NCBI GenBank assembly: GCA_043228905.1
Contig: JBHGNT010000016.1
Location: 10,850,001 to 10,914,000, forward strand
Length of the DNA stretch: 64,000 nt
Direction: 5' to 3'
DNA from: Azolla caroliniana
Lineage: Eukaryota; Polypodiophyta
Position 1 is the stretch's first letter. Each line of letters starts with the position of its first letter. The notes below the pieces were generated by a model. It worked only from the letters and a program-made list of their open reading frames with translations. It made no database searches and was not told the DNA's origin. Below are positions 1 through 12,500 of the stretch, piece by piece. A program made the translations under genes and the position numbers.

Positions 1-45
1 TACGTCGCCTCTTCAGTCGAAGTTTTAACAACCGATCCGAACATC

Positions 46-3000
46 TTGTCCATAGAGAACCCAATCGAATCAGAAGTCCTGCTTACGACTGAAGAATCGA
101 GCACATGGCTTCTGGACTCGGGCGCATCGTATCATGTGACAACTCACCGATCTCAGTTTTGGCAATACTCGGACCGGCACTCCGACTCAGTTCGAGTCGG
201 AAACTCGCAGCATTGTGCTATAATCGGAATCGGCACCGTAGAGCTCAATCTTCCGGGAGGCTCTACACTCGTACTACACAACGTCTGACACGTTCCTGAT
301 CTTTCAAGACCCTTGATCTCATTCGAACAACTTGACGAAGCCGGCATCCGTGCCGGATTCTCATCAGGAGGGTGGACACTCCACAAAGGGAACCTCCTGC
401 TTGCTCAAGGACCAAGGGTACATTCCTTGTATCCTTTATATGTCACACTCAAAGAGGGTGAATTATTTTTGGTTGATATCCCCGTGTCATCGTTATGGCA
501 CGGACAACTTGGACACCTCAGCAAGGCCGGCATAATGCACCTATCCAGAGCCGGTTACATCCCCAAACTCTCTTTCTCGGATCACCAATTCTACGAGCAT
601 TTCCAGTACGGCAAACAGGTAGCCGCATCACACCCGACATCGGCACCAAGAGAATCGAGCCCACTCGATTTGGTCCACTCGGACGTCTGTGGCCCGATGC
701 CACATCAGCCTCTCGGCGGTGCTTCATACTTCGTCAGTTTTATTGACGACTAGACTCGGAAGGTGTGGGCTTACCCCATTAGAACCAAAGATCGGGTGTT
801 CTCGATCTTCTCTGAATGGCTTGCAATGGTCGAAAATCAGACCGGTCGGCAATTGAAATGTCTCCGAACCGACAATGGAGGAGAATTCAAGTCTGAAGAA
901 TTCATCAAATTCTACCGGGAATGCGGCATTCGACGTGTATATACGACACCCTATAGTCCGGAGCAGAACGGAATTGTTGAACGCATGAATCGGACGATTC
1001 AAGAACGCGTAGTATCCATGCTCCAACACTCTGAACTGTCGGATGGATTCTCAGCGGAGGCTCTACTTACGGCAGTACACATAATCAATATGTCACCAAG
1101 TAGACCTCTAAGACTTCAAATACCTCAGGAAATATGGACCGGTAGTAAGCCGAATTATGACAAACTGAGGATCTTCAGTTGCGAGGCGTATGCTCTCATA
1201 CCGAAAGATGACCACCGGAAACTCGAACCAAGGTCAAGGAAATGTGTTTTTCTTGGATATGGACCCGACGGAGAGATCGGATACCAACTCTGGGACCCCG
1301 AGCATAGACAAATCGTCTGAAGTTCATACGTCGTGTTCAACGAGTCGGCTATGCATAAAACGGCCGAAAGGCCTATTGAAGTCCGAAGGGTAATATTTTC
1401 CGAAGTGCCAACCCTTCATGACGGCCCAGTCCACAACACAAGATTGGTTTCACAGGTAACTGACAACTCTCGCACCAAATCCGCCGATTCGGCACAACCG
1501 AATGGCTCGACTCCCGACCATCCAACATTGACACCCGGTGCGACTAGTCCAGTCATACCTCGCAGATCCGAGAGACTGCCGCAACCTTCGAAGAGGTACC
1601 CTCCCGGAATTTTCTTTACCAACGCCGGCGAACCGACGTCCTACGAAGAAGCATCGACATCTACCGATTCAGCCCCATCGCATCTAGCAAGGAGTCGGAA
1701 ATGCACTCCATTCGGGAAAACAAGACTTGGGACTTGGTCGAATTACCGAAGAATCAACGTGCTCTTCCGTGTAAGTGGGTCTATCGACTAAAAGAGACGT
1801 CCGACTCGACCACCCCAAAGTACAAGGCCAGATTAGTTGCGAAGGGATTTCGACAAGAATATGGCGTCGACTTCGACGAAATCTTTTCACCAGTGGTGAA
1901 AATGAAGACCCTTCATTTCATGCTCGGCGTCGTGGCTGCTGAAAACGTGGAGCTGATTCAGCTAGATGTAAAAACGGCATTCCTCCACGATGACCTACAG
2001 GAGGAAATCTACATGGAGCAGCCGAAAGGCTTTGTGGCATCCGGCCAGGAACATCTAGTCTACCGACTCAGGAAGAGTCTCTACGGCCTGAAACAGGCAC
2101 CCTGACAGTGGTACAAGAAGTTCGACGACTTCATCCAATTATTCAGCTTCTCAAAGAGAGATGAGGACCACTGTCTCTTCACCAAAACAGCTCAAGACCA
2201 ATCTCCCGTCTTCCTCATCATCTACGTGGACGACATGCTACTCTCCGGTCGGCATGCCGGAGAGCTCACCGAACTCGTTCAGCAACTGCGGTTGAAGTTT
2301 GCCATGAAGGACCTCAGTCCGGCAAGACACATACTTGGTATGAAGATTAGTCAGTATCGCGATACACGACAACTTTTCTTGTCTCAAACCGACTACATCG
2401 GATTTGTCTTAGAATGCTTCAACATGCAAACGGCCAAGTTTGCTTCGACCCTGCTCCCCATTAACCTTCAGCTGTCTCAGCGAGACTGTCCGACATCCGG
2501 TCCGGAGGGGGAAGATATGAAGTCGGTACCGTATGACCGGCAGTTGGCTCCCTCATGTACGTGATGGTCGCGACACGGCCTGATATTTCTCACGCCGTAG
2601 GAGTCGTCAGCAGATTCATGCACAACCTCGACCGATCGCACTGGAACGCAGTTAAGCATGTGTTTAGATATCTAGCTAGCACAAAAGACCATGGCATTCT
2701 TTTCAGCCCAAACTCAACCTCAAGCGTAGTCGGTTACACTGACTCGGACTTCACCGGCTGCGTGGACAGTCGGAAATCAACAACCTGATACTGTTTCAAA
2801 TTCGGCAATGGAGCAATCTCGTGGAAGTCAAAACTTCAGGAGTGCACAACCACCTCAACGACCGAAGCAAAATATGTAGTTGCGTCCGACGCGGCAAAAG
2901 AAGCTTTATGGCTCAATCGGGTGGCGCACACGTTTCGACAGGTCGACTCCGACTTGGCTCTAGTTGTCTACAGTGACAGTTAGGGTCATTTCAGAGACAA

Positions 3001-3119
3001 TTGGTTTCGAGAAGATATCCACAACCGATAACGTCGCAGATGGAATGACCAAGTGTCTTTCGGCGGATCGTTTCTGGTCCCTTCGGCACCAGATGGGCGT
3101 AACGAAAAATCGGTCTAGT
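46..3119 (+). pseudogene. C0 copia polyprotein (PR-IN-RT-RNase H), decayed
   Basis: Remains of a copia polyprotein. The protease motif DSGAS is near 115-130. A GAG-pre-integrase segment with LWHGQLGH begins near 490. The integrase core shows HSDVCGPM (about 678), RTDNGGEF (about 868) and QNGIVERMNRT (about 963). The RT has KARLVAKGF (about 1824), LYGLKQAP (ends 2102) and the catalytic YVDDM at 2223-2237. RNase H runs from about 2555 and ends with ADGMTKCL near 3040. In-frame stops lie at 286-288, 751-753, 1318-1320, 2103-2105 and 2786-2788. The reading frame changes near 1.7 kb and 2.55 kb. Most of the stops are TGA, as expected when methylated CpG or CHG sites mutate in a silenced element. 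Not a functional gene. Confidence 0.9.
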
Positions 3120-3324
3120 TAAAGTTGGACACACAGCACAGGATGGTTTCGGACCACCGACATCAGTTCTCTGAGGATCGGCTTTAGCTCTTTTGACCCG
3201 ACCGATTCGGTCTTCTATCTTCGGATCTTACCGACTCTGACAAAACCAATATGTCCGTTAAACCTTGTATATATATACCTGTAATTCTGTAAGATAACCC
3301 ATGTATACGCCCATTACGGGGGAG

Positions 3325-3514
3325 TGTCAAATACGAGTGTATAATGACCGTATTTACACTGTCCCTTTGGACAACCCCAGTTCGGGCTATTTCTGTAAAT
3401 AGCATAAAGGGCAGTTGCCCTAGGATAGTCACTATATAAAGTGACTTTGTAACCTTTAGTGAAGGTTGGCTGTCATTTGTAACTGTTGCTATTGAATATA
3501 ACGTTTCCTTTGTG

Positions 3515-3566
<52 letters not shown>

Positions 3567-3592
3567 TGTGTCTATCTTGCTCACGCATACAC
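3325..3592 (+). repeat. C0 3' LTR (end approximate)
   Basis: It starts with TGTC directly after the purine tract CGGGGGAG and contains a TATA-like box (ACTATATAAA, 3431-3440) about 100 bp in, as in a U3-R-U5 LTR. The 3' edge is a guess at the CACA after the TC microsatellite. No second LTR is available for comparison. Confidence 0.55.
3516..3562 (+). repeat. (TC)n microsatellite
   Basis: About 23 TC units. ORFs encoding Ser-Leu repeats on this strand, or Arg-Glu repeats on the other, come from this repeat and are not genes. Confidence 0.95.
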
Positions 3593-3666
3593 AGGTTCTT
3601 CTTCATCATGAATGTTGCTTGCACTTCCGCATTGACGGCCTTGTCCCCAACAGTTTACATGTATCT

Positions 3667-3801
3667 ATGGCCGTCTTCACCTTCATCGACAAAAGCGGTG
3701 GTGGCTCTTGGAGTGCTAAGCAACACCTTGCTTCTGAGGATGGAGGTTGCCTTAACAGATCGACTGGTTCTTCCTTCAATCTTTAGCAATTGCTTATGAA
3801 G

Positions 3802-3864
<63 letters not shown>

Positions 3865-4055
3865 CGCTTTTGGATCGATCTTCCAGGTAATCATTGGAGG
3901 TGGAGGAGGGGCAGCTTTGTGTCTATTGGAGCAATAGCATCGGCTAGGGGTGGGGGAGGGGGTAGTGGTAGTGCTCCTATTGTCGAAGAGAAGAAGAAGT
4001 AAAAGAGAAAGAAGAAGAAAGCGATGATGATATGAGATTCTCATTGTTTGATTAA
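3667..4055 (+). pseudogene. RPP3: 60S acidic ribosomal protein P3 pseudogene
   Basis: P3 is the plant-specific third stalk P-protein of the 60S ribosome. The N-terminus is recognisable from the ATG at 3667: MAVFTFIDKSGGGSWSAKQH matches the P3 start (M-VFTF--K-GG-WSAKQ). The segment GAFGSIFQVIIGGGGG follows a second TC run at about 3861. The acidic tail EKEEESDDDMRFSLFD ends in TAA at 4053-4055 and matches the conserved P-protein tail ending in FSLFD or similar. These pieces are in different frames: at least two frameshifts lie between 3910 and 4010, and part of the middle is missing or replaced by the TC run. It is too short for a normal P3 of about 115-120 residues. No poly(A) tail or target duplication was seen, so I cannot tell a retrocopy from a decayed gene copy. 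Confidence 0.8.
3802..3860 (+). repeat. (TC)n microsatellite inside the RPP3 pseudogene
   Basis: About 29 TC units with one interruption (TTTC). It lies between the N-terminal and C-terminal parts of the P3 pseudogene, so it either expanded inside it or sits in a former intron. Confidence 0.95.
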
Positions 4056-4250
4056 AATTAATTAATTCAACTATCAGAGTAGAAGTAGTCTTTTTATTTG
4101 CATTTTGTATTCGGCCTTTTCCACTTTATTGAGTCTAGTTTCTTAGAAAAAGTAGCTAATTGGAATTTATTTATAAGGGTTTTTTCTTCATGACATGGAT
4201 GTATGTATGTTTACATTTTGGAGTTATCAATAGTAAGTGAGTTGCTTTGG

Positions 4251-4253
<3 letters not shown>

Positions 4254-4292
<39 letters not shown>
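4254..4292 (+). repeat. (GA)n microsatellite
   Basis: About 19 GA units in AT-rich DNA. This is the third pyrimidine/purine dinucleotide run within 800 bp. Confidence 0.95.
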
Positions 4293-4294
<2 letters not shown>

Positions 4295-6619
4295 AAAGAA
4301 AGCAAAGAGAACAAGAGAGAAGGAGCCATGAGTGTGATTGACCTTTTCGAAGTGGCCCTCCTTTGGCAAGCAAGGATGTGTAGGATGAGCTACAAGAAGG
4401 CGAGAATTTGTGGCCATTAAGATCCAAACCACTTTTCGAGGGTTATTGGTTTAGTACCATATCAATTTTTTACCATATTCATATGTGTGCATGTGTATTT
4501 GCATATGCATGGTTGTGTTTGTATGTGTCTATTTGTATGCATGTATGAATGCATGCACACATGCATTGGTAGCATTCTATCTCATGTTCTTTTTTTCCAT
4601 GTTAATTTGTGTATTTGCTATTGTCATTTCATAGGCAAGAAGAGTTCTTTTGGTCTTGAGAAGTCTCATGGGGAGCTCATGATGGGGTGCTTTCTCTAGG
4701 AAGAACCATACCAAGCTCGATTCGAGTAATGCTACATTGTGAGGCAAGTTGTGAAGAGTATTGTTGCATAAACAAGACTTGCTCGTCATTGCATTGTCCC
4801 GATATGTATTCTTCTTGTGACCTTGGTGGATGTTGAGCCTTGTTCTTCACTCATTGTGGCACGTTTTGTCCTTTTTCATGCAAATAAAGTCATGAGAAAA
4901 TATTGAACACTATTCTTCTTAGGAGCTTAGTAGAAACCAAGTTTGGTTGTGCATATTGTTCAAGGAATGTATAATAGTTTAGGAAAATGTATTCATTGTG
5001 TTTCCTTTTTATTCTTGAAATTGAAACGAAATGATGAGAATTTTTTTTACTTTAGGAAACCCTAATCCCAATGATTTTCGACCTTAGATGATGGCTATCC
5101 ACCTCGACCTTCGCAGAGGCAGAAACAAACATTACCAAAAGACCCCTACATATGGTCACTTTGGTCGTGATGACCCCGACTTCACATGGGAAATCGTTAG
5201 GCCATTAAAGTGGGAGAAAGCTTAGCTCGGCTTAACTTTTGATTAGTTATTATCAAAGTGAAACAAAAAGCTGACAAAATTTATTTTTATTTTTTTTTTC
5301 CAAAAAAAAAAACTACTTCCATTAGTTAAGCAATGTACAAAGGATAATTTACAACTCATATCTTACAAGACATCTTGCATGTCGAAGGCAAACAATATGT
5401 GTAGATGAAACAAACAAAAACAACTCCAAAGCACCACATCATTCGATGTGAATAGCATTACTCAAACGCATATTCTCCACGTGAGCCTCATACAAGCAGA
5501 ATTCAACATAGATGTCCTCCATTCACTCCTCATGGCAGCACCCATCTAGATGTTAGGTACACTTGGAGGGAACAACCACCGTGGTGGTTGATAATTCCAC
5601 TTCACTTTACCATCCATTATCTGTAGCTTCGACGAACCGTTCCATTTCAGCAAGAAACGAGCTCTAGCTTCTTCACTTGCGTCAGATGGCCCTTGAAGAC
5701 TAGGGGTTTTGCTTATGATCTATGTCTTTCTTTCTATTAGAGAAGTATGCAAAAATAAGAATGAAATGGTTAGAACGGAAAGTATAGAGGGAGATGATAT
5801 TTTGCTTATTTCAAATTCTTTCTCTTAAAACTCCTTTTTAACTAATATGGGAGTTTTGTCCCATTTGTTTGAAGTTTTTTCTTTTTATATTTGTTTTCTT
5901 TTCATTATTTCAAATGGAAGAAAAATAATGAGCTATTTATAAGAGAGCACAACAACAAATATTCATCTACTATGTGTGGTGATGGAGATGTTGAGTTAAT
6001 TAGATATCTTCATCAAAGACTCGTTGTGCTTAATTGCTTTTCTGTATGATATCTTTCTATTTAAGGATATGGAGCTTTCAATACTTGAGACTAGGTTTCA
6101 CATCTAACTAGATTTTATTTTGGTGTTTAGTTATGCCAAGAATGCACCATCAAGGCTCTCACACCATGAGTTTGTTTTGAGGCTAGCTATCAAGGGAGGT
6201 CGAAGCATGCATTTCTTCCTATGATTGCCTTCTGTTCTATAAGTATGGGTGATCTTCATTCCTTTCATAACTTTTTGGATTTGGAGATTGACATTTATTA
6301 GGAACATTTTTGAAGCCAAGTGGGTGTTTATTCATCGAATCCCACCCACTTTAATCTTCACTGAGTGTGTCTATGGATTTGTATTATCACCTAACATTGT
6401 ATTCATCGTTCTTGGTGCTACATGATTAGGAGAATGCAAGGTCCTCATTTCTACTTGTTGTAAAGGAAGGAGATTGATAAATAAATCATTGCATGTGTTG
6501 TAATATATTACTTTCCTCTCATCTAATGAATTATTGTTTGTTTCAAACATTACTTGAACCGTATGTATTTCATTATTATAGCAAGTTGGTTTTGCATGTG
6601 TTTGTTTGTTGCAATATAC
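4293..6619. other. AT-rich intergenic stretch without a recognisable gene
   Basis: No domain, tRNA or LTR pair is visible. It contains a TG/CA-rich stretch with TGTATGCATG-like words (about 4485-4570) and a T-run followed by an A-run (about 5289-5311). On the minus strand about 5560-5710 there is an open stretch of about 46 codons including RFLLKWNG that I do not recognise and would not call a gene. Confidence 0.6.
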
Positions 6620-6786
6620 CACACATACAATATAATACATACATAAATAAACATGGAATACAATATATACATGCAATGCAATACATACATATGAACACAC
6701 ACATAACACATACATACATAAAATATATACAACATATGCAATACAATATAATACATACATACACACATGTATAAAACATACATGTG
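6620..6786. repeat. Degenerate (ATAC)n / (ATACA)n simple repeat
   Basis: About 165 bp built from ACATAC and ATACA words. The Cys/Tyr/Val-rich ORFs on the minus strand and the Tyr/Ile/His-rich ORF on the plus strand are products of this repeat. Confidence 0.85.
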
Positions 6787-6959
6787 TCTTCTATGTAAGG
6801 GCATTTAAAATGAGTTGTTGTCAAAATATATATTGGTACTAAGGGGTATTTTTATTAACCGTGTTTTTATAGAAAGGGTATCTAAAATAGTAAAAAACAT
6901 ACGTATAAGGGGTTTATAAAAGGTGTCATGAAGGCACATGATATAACCTCTTTATATAT

Positions 6960-8090
6960 AGTGGAGCCCCCGAGGTTTTTTTAGGGATATCTGATGAGCT
7001 TGGACAAAATTCCTATCCATGAAGCAAGAGTTGGCTCTGGAATCTAAGAGTGCTAAGACATGTACTGGAGTAGCACTTTTAGTACTAACCATTACTTGAG
7101 CTAAGAACACATTGCTAACTTGCTTAGAGGGAATGAAACCACTAATGGGCTACACAAATCTAGGGCTATCCAACCAAATGACTCATATTTTGGCTAGACT
7201 TGGTCGTTTAACTCTTCTTCTAATTGACTAAGGACTTCAAATTTGTTAGATAGATTTGGACGATTAGTATTATTAGAACTATAAAAAAATTCTAATGAAA
7301 TAGACTCTGGTTTAGTAGAAGCTGCAACTTGATTTACCTGTCTTCTTGGCCTATGTGGATAGTTTATTGCAATATGCCCTGACCCTCCACAATAGAGACA
7401 TAATAGATTTGCTCGGCGTCGTTGCTTTTCTTCTTCTGACAATGGACCCCGGAGATGTATTGTATGACTCCCTTGCAAATGGTTTTGCTGTGACCGAGGT
7501 GTATGTGGGCTCCAACCTGGTCCTTGGCATTTGTAATGTCGCTCGAAAAGCCGGTTATCGCATTTTACTGCTCGATTGATTGCCTCTGTGAGTGATTTTG
7601 GTTCTTCAGGGAAAGTCAGGAGTAAGTCTTTGACATCATTTCGTAGTTCGTATCGAAAGTGTTCCATTAATGCTTGATCATCCTAGGGGATATCGGAGGC
7701 GGGTAGACAGAAATTTGCAGCGTATGCAGAGGCTAGACGATCGCCGTGACGTAATCATCGGATTTTGTTGATTGCCATCATTATGCTATCAATATCTCCA
7801 ATACAAGCTTTAAAATCGCTTACAAACTCCTCAAAATTATTTAGCAATGGAGATTCTTTTCTAACAATGGAGCGAAGCATGCCAAAGCTGAGCCACTTAG
7901 TAATGTGCCTACTAGACCCACTCGTGATGCATCGATGGGATATTAGGAAGGATGCATTTGAATGACTAATCATACATGATTAAGGAATCCTCTGAACTAT
8001 GATCGCGTTGTCATGCCTTTCGACGCCGGATCGTTGCGTGAGTCAGGTGGAAACCGTTGAGGTTATGGACTAGGAGGAGGAGAGTTTTAA
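6960..8090 (-). pseudogene. G4 gypsy gag and start of protease, decayed
   Basis: Reading from 8090 downward there is a Ty3/gypsy gag: a stretch with FRGFLNH, then VGTLLSGSALACFAPLLEKN, then, after a frame change, SPLLNNFEEFVSDF. The gag C-terminal part (7667-7194) ends in a CCHC-like knuckle CLYCGGSGHIAINY, whose last Cys is replaced by Tyr. Further on, the protease region reads LLDSRANSCFMDRNF near 7010-7080; the catalytic DSG is altered to DSR. Order, spacing and wording match G5 at 42-43 kb, so both belong to one family. The N-terminus of this gag appears to lie 30 kb away at 38.87-39.14 kb, because G3 has inserted between the two parts. Frameshifts and stops make it non-functional. Confidence 0.8.
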
Positions 8091-8278
8091 GGCTAATAAG
8101 AATATTTGTATACTATAAGAAAGAGATATAAAAACCTTGTAAATCCTATGAGTGTATTGTATTATATTATTCAACCCTTAGAATTCTAATAGTAAGTTGG
8201 ATTAGATTACAAAAGATAGATAAAAAATTGGGAATTCCCGAATTTAGTCAATTAGATCAATATTAAGAACCCCCACAT
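8091..8278. other. AT-rich segment, possible LTR remnant
   Basis: Between the G4 gag and the G3 LTR end. On the plus strand it carries a TATA-like box (GAGATATAAAAACC, about 8125-8138) followed by a run resembling an LTR R region. It does not fit the gag reading frame, so it may be a small solo LTR fragment. No partner or target duplication was found. Confidence 0.3.
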
Positions 8279-8590
8279 CAACAACCACCCTTTACCATTT
8301 GCTCCCCCATCCTTATATAGTGATGTGAGAGTCTAAGTTTGCCACATGCAAGCATCATGCCTTTTCTAACTCTAGTGTATATGCACACTACATGTCCATC
8401 CTTAACTTTTCCCATCATGCTTTTTCTTTAACTCAAGTGTTCATGCACACTACATGTGCATGGTTAGCTTTTCTATCACACTTTTTCATTTAACTTGAGT
8501 GTGTATGCATGAATAACTTTTTCTATCATGCTTATTTAGAATATTTACATGGGATAAAGTTTGGTATAACTTTAATACTCATAATGTGGT
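8279..8590 (-). repeat. G3 3' LTR, outer part
   Basis: About 310 bp that align along their length with 38437-38745, sharing phrases such as GCTCCCCCATCCTTATATA and ACTACATGTCCATCCTTAA. It is interrupted at 8590 by copia C1 and continues at 14249. Its outer edge is approximate. Confidence 0.85.
8586..8590. repeat. Target-site duplication GTGGT of copia C1 (left copy)
   Basis: GTGGT occurs at 8586-8590 and again at 14244-14248. Removing C1 and one copy restores a continuous match to the intact G3 LTR at about 38,735-38,765. Confidence 0.8.
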
Positions 8591-9002
8591 TGTAAAAGAA
8601 TACGTGTGCGGAAGCGTATGCATAAGACACTGAGTACACGGTTCGGAAGTACGACAATTCGATAAAACACAAAAACCAAAAAGAGGGAGAGGGAGAGAGA
8701 GAGAGAGCAGAAAACGTAACTATATTCAAAAATCGTAATTCTCTGTATGTTCTCTGTACATACTTGGTGCTTAGTGAGCACCTTTTATACAAGCCCTGAC
8801 TATCGGGCTGACACAAGTACTTACAGTACCTAACTGCTCATAAATGAGCATCCTACACTTACCCCCAAAATCATTCCTTACAAGGAATAACATTCTAACG
8901 GCCTCTCACAGTTTACATACCGCTACGGCCATATTTTGTGCACAGTTTTACTCACCTAGTCTACGTACTACGTTACGCACCCGTTTACGCTCCCAATGTT
9001 GA
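8591..9002 (-). repeat. C1 3' LTR
   Basis: It runs from TGTAAAAG (its 3' end on the minus strand) to CAATGTTGA and matches 13823-14223. It contains a GA-rich run and a GTACATACTTGGTGC block in both copies. On the minus strand it is preceded by the purine tract GAGGGGGAGACAAGA (about 9003-9020). Confidence 0.85.
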
Positions 9003-9514
9003 TCTTGTCTCCCCCTCAAGCTCAACTTGAGGTTCCATATGCTTTTCCGGATCTTCGCACCGGACTCTCCTGGCTTCACGCCCCGCTCGCGCTCCTCGAC
9101 CCATTCGATTCCGCACGCTTCGACCCTTCCAGTCGGCTTGTCTGCTCATGCGGCCTTTCTCAACTCCCTTGCTTTCGTGGTGTTGGCACTTATTTTGCTG
9201 CCCTTTTCTCCGCTTGGCCCTCAGTTGATTCCGCGTATCCGAATCGAACATTTCCGATTCATTCCCGCTTTCACCCGAATTGGTTGTCTCCAATTCGTCT
9301 TCTATCTTCAGGCCCTTAACTACGTTCGACCATGTCTTAGTCTTGGCCTTTACACCTTTCTTGGCTTTCTTTCCCCTTTGTTTGGCTATTTTCGGCTCTT
9401 CCTTGTGATTACGGCCCCTATTTTATTCTTCGTCTTCTTCAAGTGGCCCGAAATCGAATTCTTCATCTGATTCGGCATCGCGGTTACTACCGCTCCTTTC
9501 CCGCTCCTATTCCT

Positions 9515-12500
9515 GTTCCTGTCTCCCCCTCAAGTTCGGCATGTCGAGGTGCCGCAAACCCAGCTCAACCGAGAAATGTCGTAACTTGTCAAGACCAAGG
9601 GGCTTGGTGAAGATGTCGGTAATCTGCCGACCTGTCAGAACATATGCCAGTTCGACTTCACCAGAAACAACACACTCGTGGACAAAATGGTAGTGCACCT
9701 CAATATGCTTGGTCCGAGCGTGGAATACTGGGTTTTTCGCAAGGTGGATGTTGTTGAGGTTGTCTACGTGCAGATCCTGTAATAGTCATTTCAACCAAAT
9801 GACTTCGCACGTGCGACAGTCGCCCCTTGATATTCGGCCTCTGCGCTTGACAGTGCGACTGTTAGCTGCTTCTTACTCCTCCATGCGATCACCACACTTT
9901 GCAATGACAATGCGTATCTGGATGTGGATCTACGATCGTGGGCACTTCCGGCCCAATCGGCATCCGTGTAGCCGACTAACTATTCGGCTACGCCTGCACA
10001 ATACAACGCTATGTCTTTCGTGCCATAAACATATCATAATATCCTTTGCGCGCACTGAAGGTGTTCAGTCGTGGGATGCGACATAAATTGACTGATCATT
10101 CCAACCGGATAGGTGAGGTTCGTCGGAGTGATTGTCAAGTAGATGAGGCTTCTGACAATCTGTCGAAACCGTGTTGGGTCGCACGCCTTTCCCGAATCTC
10201 GGCGAAGCTTTACGTTTCTATCCAGAGGGGTCGAGATGGGCTTACAATCGGCCATCCCAAACTTGAAGAGCATATTTAGTACGTAGTGACGCTAACTGAT
10301 CAATATGCCTTAGGGGGAACGGATCACTTGGATCCCGAGGAAGTAATGAAGGTCGTCAAGATCCTTCATTTCGAACGATGCCTCAAGTTGAGACTTTACG
10401 CGGACGATTTCCTTCAAGTCAGCGCCGGTGAGGATAAATCATCAACATAAAGTAAAAGACAAACCGGGCCACGTCGACCTTGCCGAACGAACAATGAAGA
10501 GTCTGACTTTGATGTCGTAAACCCCACTCTACGCAACCGTTGTGTAATCTTCGCGTTCCAAGCTCATAGGGCTTGCTTAAGTCCATATAACGGCATCTTC
10601 AATCGGCATACGGCCGAAGCATTCTGTTCGGATAGAAATCCAGGGGGTTGTACCATGTACACCTATTCCTCAAGATCACCTTCTAGGAACGCATTCGTTA
10701 CATCCATCTGATGTAGATGCCACCCCTTCGTCGCAACTACGACTAATAGAACTCACACGGTAGTCATCTTCGCGACTAGGGTGAAGGACTCGTCGTAATC
10801 TACGTCGGGCTTCTGCACGTAGCCTTTCGCAACCAAACGGGCCTTATATTGATTGACTGAGCCATCGGTGTTGTATTTCATCTAAAACACCCATCTGCAT
10901 CCGATCAGCTTAACACCTTTACGTGCGTCAACCAGGCCCCAAGTCTCGTTGTCCAATAATGCGCGCATCTCTTCCTCCATCGTGGCACGCCAGTTTGCAT
11001 CTTCCGCTGCTTCTACGTAGCTCTCCGGCTCACGCACTTCCGCCGCTCACATCATGTTCGCATAATGATGCGCCATGTACTCATTATACCCGTACCTCTT
11101 TATGGGGTTCTTCAGGCAGGTAGATCGGTGTAATTCGTGATTACCAGAGATTTCACGACCTTTTTGGTTGATTTCAACCCCTTCAGTTGATGTTCTTTCT
11201 CGATTGGTCCGAAATCAGATTCACTCTGATCTGACTCGGCATTGCCGAAATCGTATTTCGACATTTTCTTCTTCCCTTTTTCTTTACGCGTAAACCGTCT
11301 CCTCAGTTCTTTACGCGGGGACAACACAGCCGAGTCTGCACTACTCGTGGGCTCTTCATTTGGTTGACCATCTCGGCCCAACCTCTCATTCGGCCCACTT
11401 AGCTGAAATGAGATCGAACTCTCCGTCAGAACTCCGATATCCTCATCACACCGAGGCATCTCAGCCTCGCTGACCTCTTCTTCAAAATTCGAAACAAAAT
11501 CATGAGGTATTGGAGGTGAAGGCAGGTACCACAAAGCGGACTCGTCGAACATGACATCTCGGCTTACGCGAACTTCCTTTGTTCGGGGGTTATAGCATTT
11601 ATACCCCTTTTGCTTGTCTAAATAGCTGACCAAGATACACTTCTTGGCTTTGGCATCCAGTTTCCTCCTCTTCTCCTTCGGCACATGCACATATGCAATG
11701 CTGCCGAAAATCCTCAAGTGTGTCAATTTCGGCTTCTTTCCGAAATACAACTCTTGTGGCGACACTCCTCCATTAGTAGAAGTCCAATTTTGCAAAGAAA
11801 CAGTCGTCCTTAAGGCTTCATCCTAGTAAAACTTCGGCATATGCCTCTCTTCAAGCATTGCCCTAGCGGCTTCTTCGATCATCTGATTCTTCCACTCGGC
11901 TACGCCATTCTGCTCCAGCGTATATCTACACGAGAATTCGCGTCGAATTCCCTCCTTCTATAGATAACTCGTGAACTAGTCAAAGATGTGCTCCTTCCCG
12001 CCATCAGACCGTAGGCACTTGAGCTTACACCCTGTTTCCCTTTCCGCAAGGTTTTTCACCTTCAGGAACCATGCGAAGACTTCGCTCTTTTTCGTGATCA
12101 AGCACGCTCAGGTATGCCAAGTGAAGTCATCGATAAAGGTTACGAAGTAACGGCTTCAACCAAGACTCACGTTCTATGCCGGTCCCCATACATCCGAATG
12201 GATAAAATCCAACGGATTTCAACTACGATTATGCTCATTGGGGAATGGAAGTCGGTGTTGCTTCCCGAGTTGGCAGGCTTTACAGACTTGGCCATTACGG
12301 CTCCGAAATTTTGGCAAGCCAAAAACAATGTTCTTCGTCTAAATTTCACAAAGCCATGGGAAGTTAACGTGGCCGAACCGCTTGTGCCACATGTTGATGT
12401 CCGACTTGACCTTCTATCCTCTAGCAAACAACGCGGTTCCAGCTTGATTGGTGTCGAGGATGAACATCCTTCCTTCACGACACCCTTGCACGATAACTTG

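Larger units (their letters stand above)
1..3592 (+). mobile_element. C0: Ty1/copia retrotransposon, 5' end cut by window edge
   Basis: A copia-type element whose 5' LTR and gag lie before the window. Domains run in the order protease, integrase, reverse transcriptase, RNase H, which defines Ty1/copia. They are followed by a purine tract (about 3317-3324) and a sequence starting TGTC that behaves as the 3' LTR. The coding part carries several stops and frame changes, so this copy is dead. The right end is uncertain. I place it at a CACA about 3592, after a TC run that seems to be part of the LTR; without the 5' LTR or a target duplication this cannot be confirmed. Confidence 0.85.

Noticed and set aside
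3512-4432. Several ORFs rich in Leu-Ser or Arg-Glu
   Set aside because: Direct translations of TC/GA microsatellites.
6371-6824. Cys/Tyr/Val-rich ORFs
   Set aside because: Translations of a degenerate ATAC-type simple repeat.
8996-9470. Plus-strand ORFs of 107 and 147 codons
   Set aside because: They lie in the 3' untranslated part of minus-strand copia C1 and contain no domain.
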